Of a stretch of 64,000 bases of DNA, positions 63,020 to 64,000 are shown piece after piece. Position numbers and translations under genes: made by a program. The notes under the pieces are model-generated. The model did no database searches. It was not told where the DNA came from and saw only the letters and a program-made list of their open reading frames with translations. The stretch lies in NCBI RefSeq assembly GCF_900104655.1, contig NZ_FNWD01000002.1, forward strand, positions 1,906,246-1,970,245, in the 5' to 3' direction. The stretch is from Millionella massiliensis (GTDB lineage: Bacteria; Bacteroidota; Bacteroidia; Bacteroidales; Rikenellaceae). The stretch's first letter is position 1. Each line of letters begins with the position of its first letter.

Positions 63020-63070
63020 GAGCGGGCCGGTAAAGCAGTGTGTGCTGCTTTGCCGGCCCGCTCTGTTTTT
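63020..63070. terminator. Strong terminator between convergent genes
   Basis: A 19-bp stem (63020-63038 with 63045-63063, one wobble), 6-base loop, then TGTTTTTT. It ends the DUF3467 transcript and faces the TSCPD gene. Confidence 0.88.
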
Positions 63071-63112
63071 TCGGTGCAACAAGGCCAGGGGCGTGTCTCT
63101 TGTTCGGTAGGG

Positions 63113-63364
63113 TCAGCGCAACGCCTGTTCGAGTGCGCGGGCCAGTTGATCGGGGCACGATGTGCCGCGTCCCTTGCAGTCGGTGCCACGCAAACGGGCG
63201 ATCACTTCGTCGGCCCGCATTCCCGTGGCCAGGGCTGATACGCCCTGCGTGTTGCCGTGGCAGCCGCCCGTGAAACGGATCGAACGGATTACGCCGTCTT
63301 CCAGCTCAATGTCGATCTGTCGGCTGCATACGCCCTGGGGTGTGTAGGTAACGTGTTTAATCAT
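63113..63364 (-). CDS. TSCPD domain-containing protein
   Basis: 83 residues: TPQGVCSRQIDIELEDGVIRSIRFTGGCHGNTQGVSALATGM and a C-terminal CKGRGTSCPDQLARALEQAL, including the TSCPD motif. Stand-alone proteins of this type have no settled role; the domain also occurs at the C-terminus of some ribonucleotide reductases. It is 9 bases after proA and probably co-transcribed. Confidence 0.9.
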   Translation of the reverse strand: MIKHVTYTPQGVCSRQIDIELEDGVIRSIRFTGGCHGNTQGVSALATGMRADEVIARLRGTDCKGRGTSCPDQLARALEQALR

Positions 63365-63373
63365 GGTCGAAAG

Positions 63374-64000
63374 TTAACTGCGGATTTGTCCGTCGCCGCG
63401 GACGATGTATTTGTAACTGGTCAGCTCGCGAAGCGCCATCGGGCCGCGGGCGTGAAGTTTCTGGGTGCTGATGCCGATCTCGGCCCCCATCCCGAACTGG
63501 GCGCCGTCGGTGAAGGCGGTCGAGACGTTGCAGTAGACGCAGGCTGCATCCACCCGACGGACGAAGGCGTCGCAGGCCTCAGGGTCTTCGCTGATGATGG
63601 CTTCGCTGTGTTTCGAGCTGTAGCGGGTGATGTGGTCGATGGCTTCGTCGAGTGATCCGACGGTGCGGATCGCCATCCGGTAGGAGAGGAACTCCGTACC
63701 GAACGATTCAGGCGTGGCCGGCTTCAACAGCGGGGTGGGGTAGTTGCTGCGCAGGGCTTCGAATGCCTCGGGGTCGGCATAGATCGTCACGTTGCTGTCG
63801 GCCAGCATGTTGCAGATCAGGGGCAGGTCGTGCAGACGCTCGCGGTGGATCACCAGGCAGTCCAGAGCGTTGCAGACGCTCACGCGGCGGGTCTTGGCGT
63901 TGTTGACGATCTGCGCCCCTTTTACCTTGTCGCCGGCGCGGTCGAAGTAGGTGTGGCAGATGCCGGCGCCGGTCTCGATCACCGGAACACGTGCGTTGTC
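63374..64000 (-). CDS. proA: Gamma-glutamyl phosphate reductase, C-terminal half (cut by window edge)
   Basis: About 208 residues are visible. [29 protein letters not shown] (catalytic Cys), and [35 protein letters not shown] at the end are diagnostic. It reduces gamma-glutamyl phosphate for proline synthesis. The N-terminal half lies beyond 64000. Confidence 0.94.
   Translation of the reverse strand, partial: DNARVPVIETGAGICHTYFDRAGDKVKGAQIVNNAKTRRVSVCNALDCLVIHRERLHDLPLICNMLADSNVTIYADPEAFEALRSNYPTPLLKPATPESFGTEFLSYRMAIRTVGSLDEAIDHITRYSSKHSEAIISEDPEACDAFVRRVDAACVYCNVSTAFTDGAQFGMGAEIGISTQKLHARGPMALRELTSYKYIVRGDGQIRS

Overview
The window looks like chromosomal DNA from a GC-rich gut Bacteroidota, most likely Alistipes or another Rikenellaceae. 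This is judged from gene content and style, without a database search. Most genes have no Shine-Dalgarno site, and many are preceded by the Bacteroidota -7 element TAnnTTTG. Phylum-typical families are present: DUF3575, DUF4369/TlpA, DUF3467, a 6-bladed beta-propeller lipoprotein, and HU followed by a mini-protein and RNase G. Bases 1-16.5 kb hold purN (partial), acpP-fabF-rnc, a secreted endonuclease/phosphatase, a flippase-like membrane protein, a Na/Pi cotransporter, a cysteine-synthase-like enzyme, a GNAT protein, a 993-residue receiver/PEP-synthase-like protein and bifunctional thrA.

From 16.9 to 23.6 kb there is an envelope operon on the minus strand (SLBB polysaccharide export protein, waaA, SPOR-like protein), then DUF3575, a flavin reductase and two tRNA-Gln genes. 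Bases 24-29.6 kb form a five-gene minus-strand operon resembling heterodisulfide reductase/Qmo: HdrC-, HdrB-, HdrA- and HdrC-like proteins plus a membrane HdrE-HdrD-like fusion. It has no recognisable partner for methanogenesis or sulfate reduction in the window. uvrB (30.4-32.6 kb) lies tightly between two arrays of a hairpin-rich repeat of about 330-366 bp. The two arrays are in opposite orientation, and a fragment of the same repeat lies near argD.

Bases 33.5-48 kb hold an outer-membrane porin, prfB with a programmed +1 frameshift, a Gate-domain membrane protein, folA, a DNA polymerase III delta-prime-like gene, asnS, rpoN, an O-acylation cluster (two SGNH hydrolases and an MBOAT) and tyrS. 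Bases 48-54.6 kb hold two thioredoxin-like proteins, queG, a GtrA protein, rnhB and a lower-GC patch with a beta-propeller lipoprotein and an apparently frameshifted partner.

The last 9 kb carry an arginine cluster (GNAT acetyltransferase, argG, argC, argD) followed by folK, HU, a 30-residue basic protein, rng, DUF3467, a TSCPD protein and proA (partial). The arginine cluster is preceded by a 12-codon leader peptide ending in four consecutive Arg codons. Three mutually exclusive RNA pairings follow it, which is an attenuator layout. The strongest leads are this arginine attenuator, the structured repeat arrays around uvrB and the Hdr-like operon.
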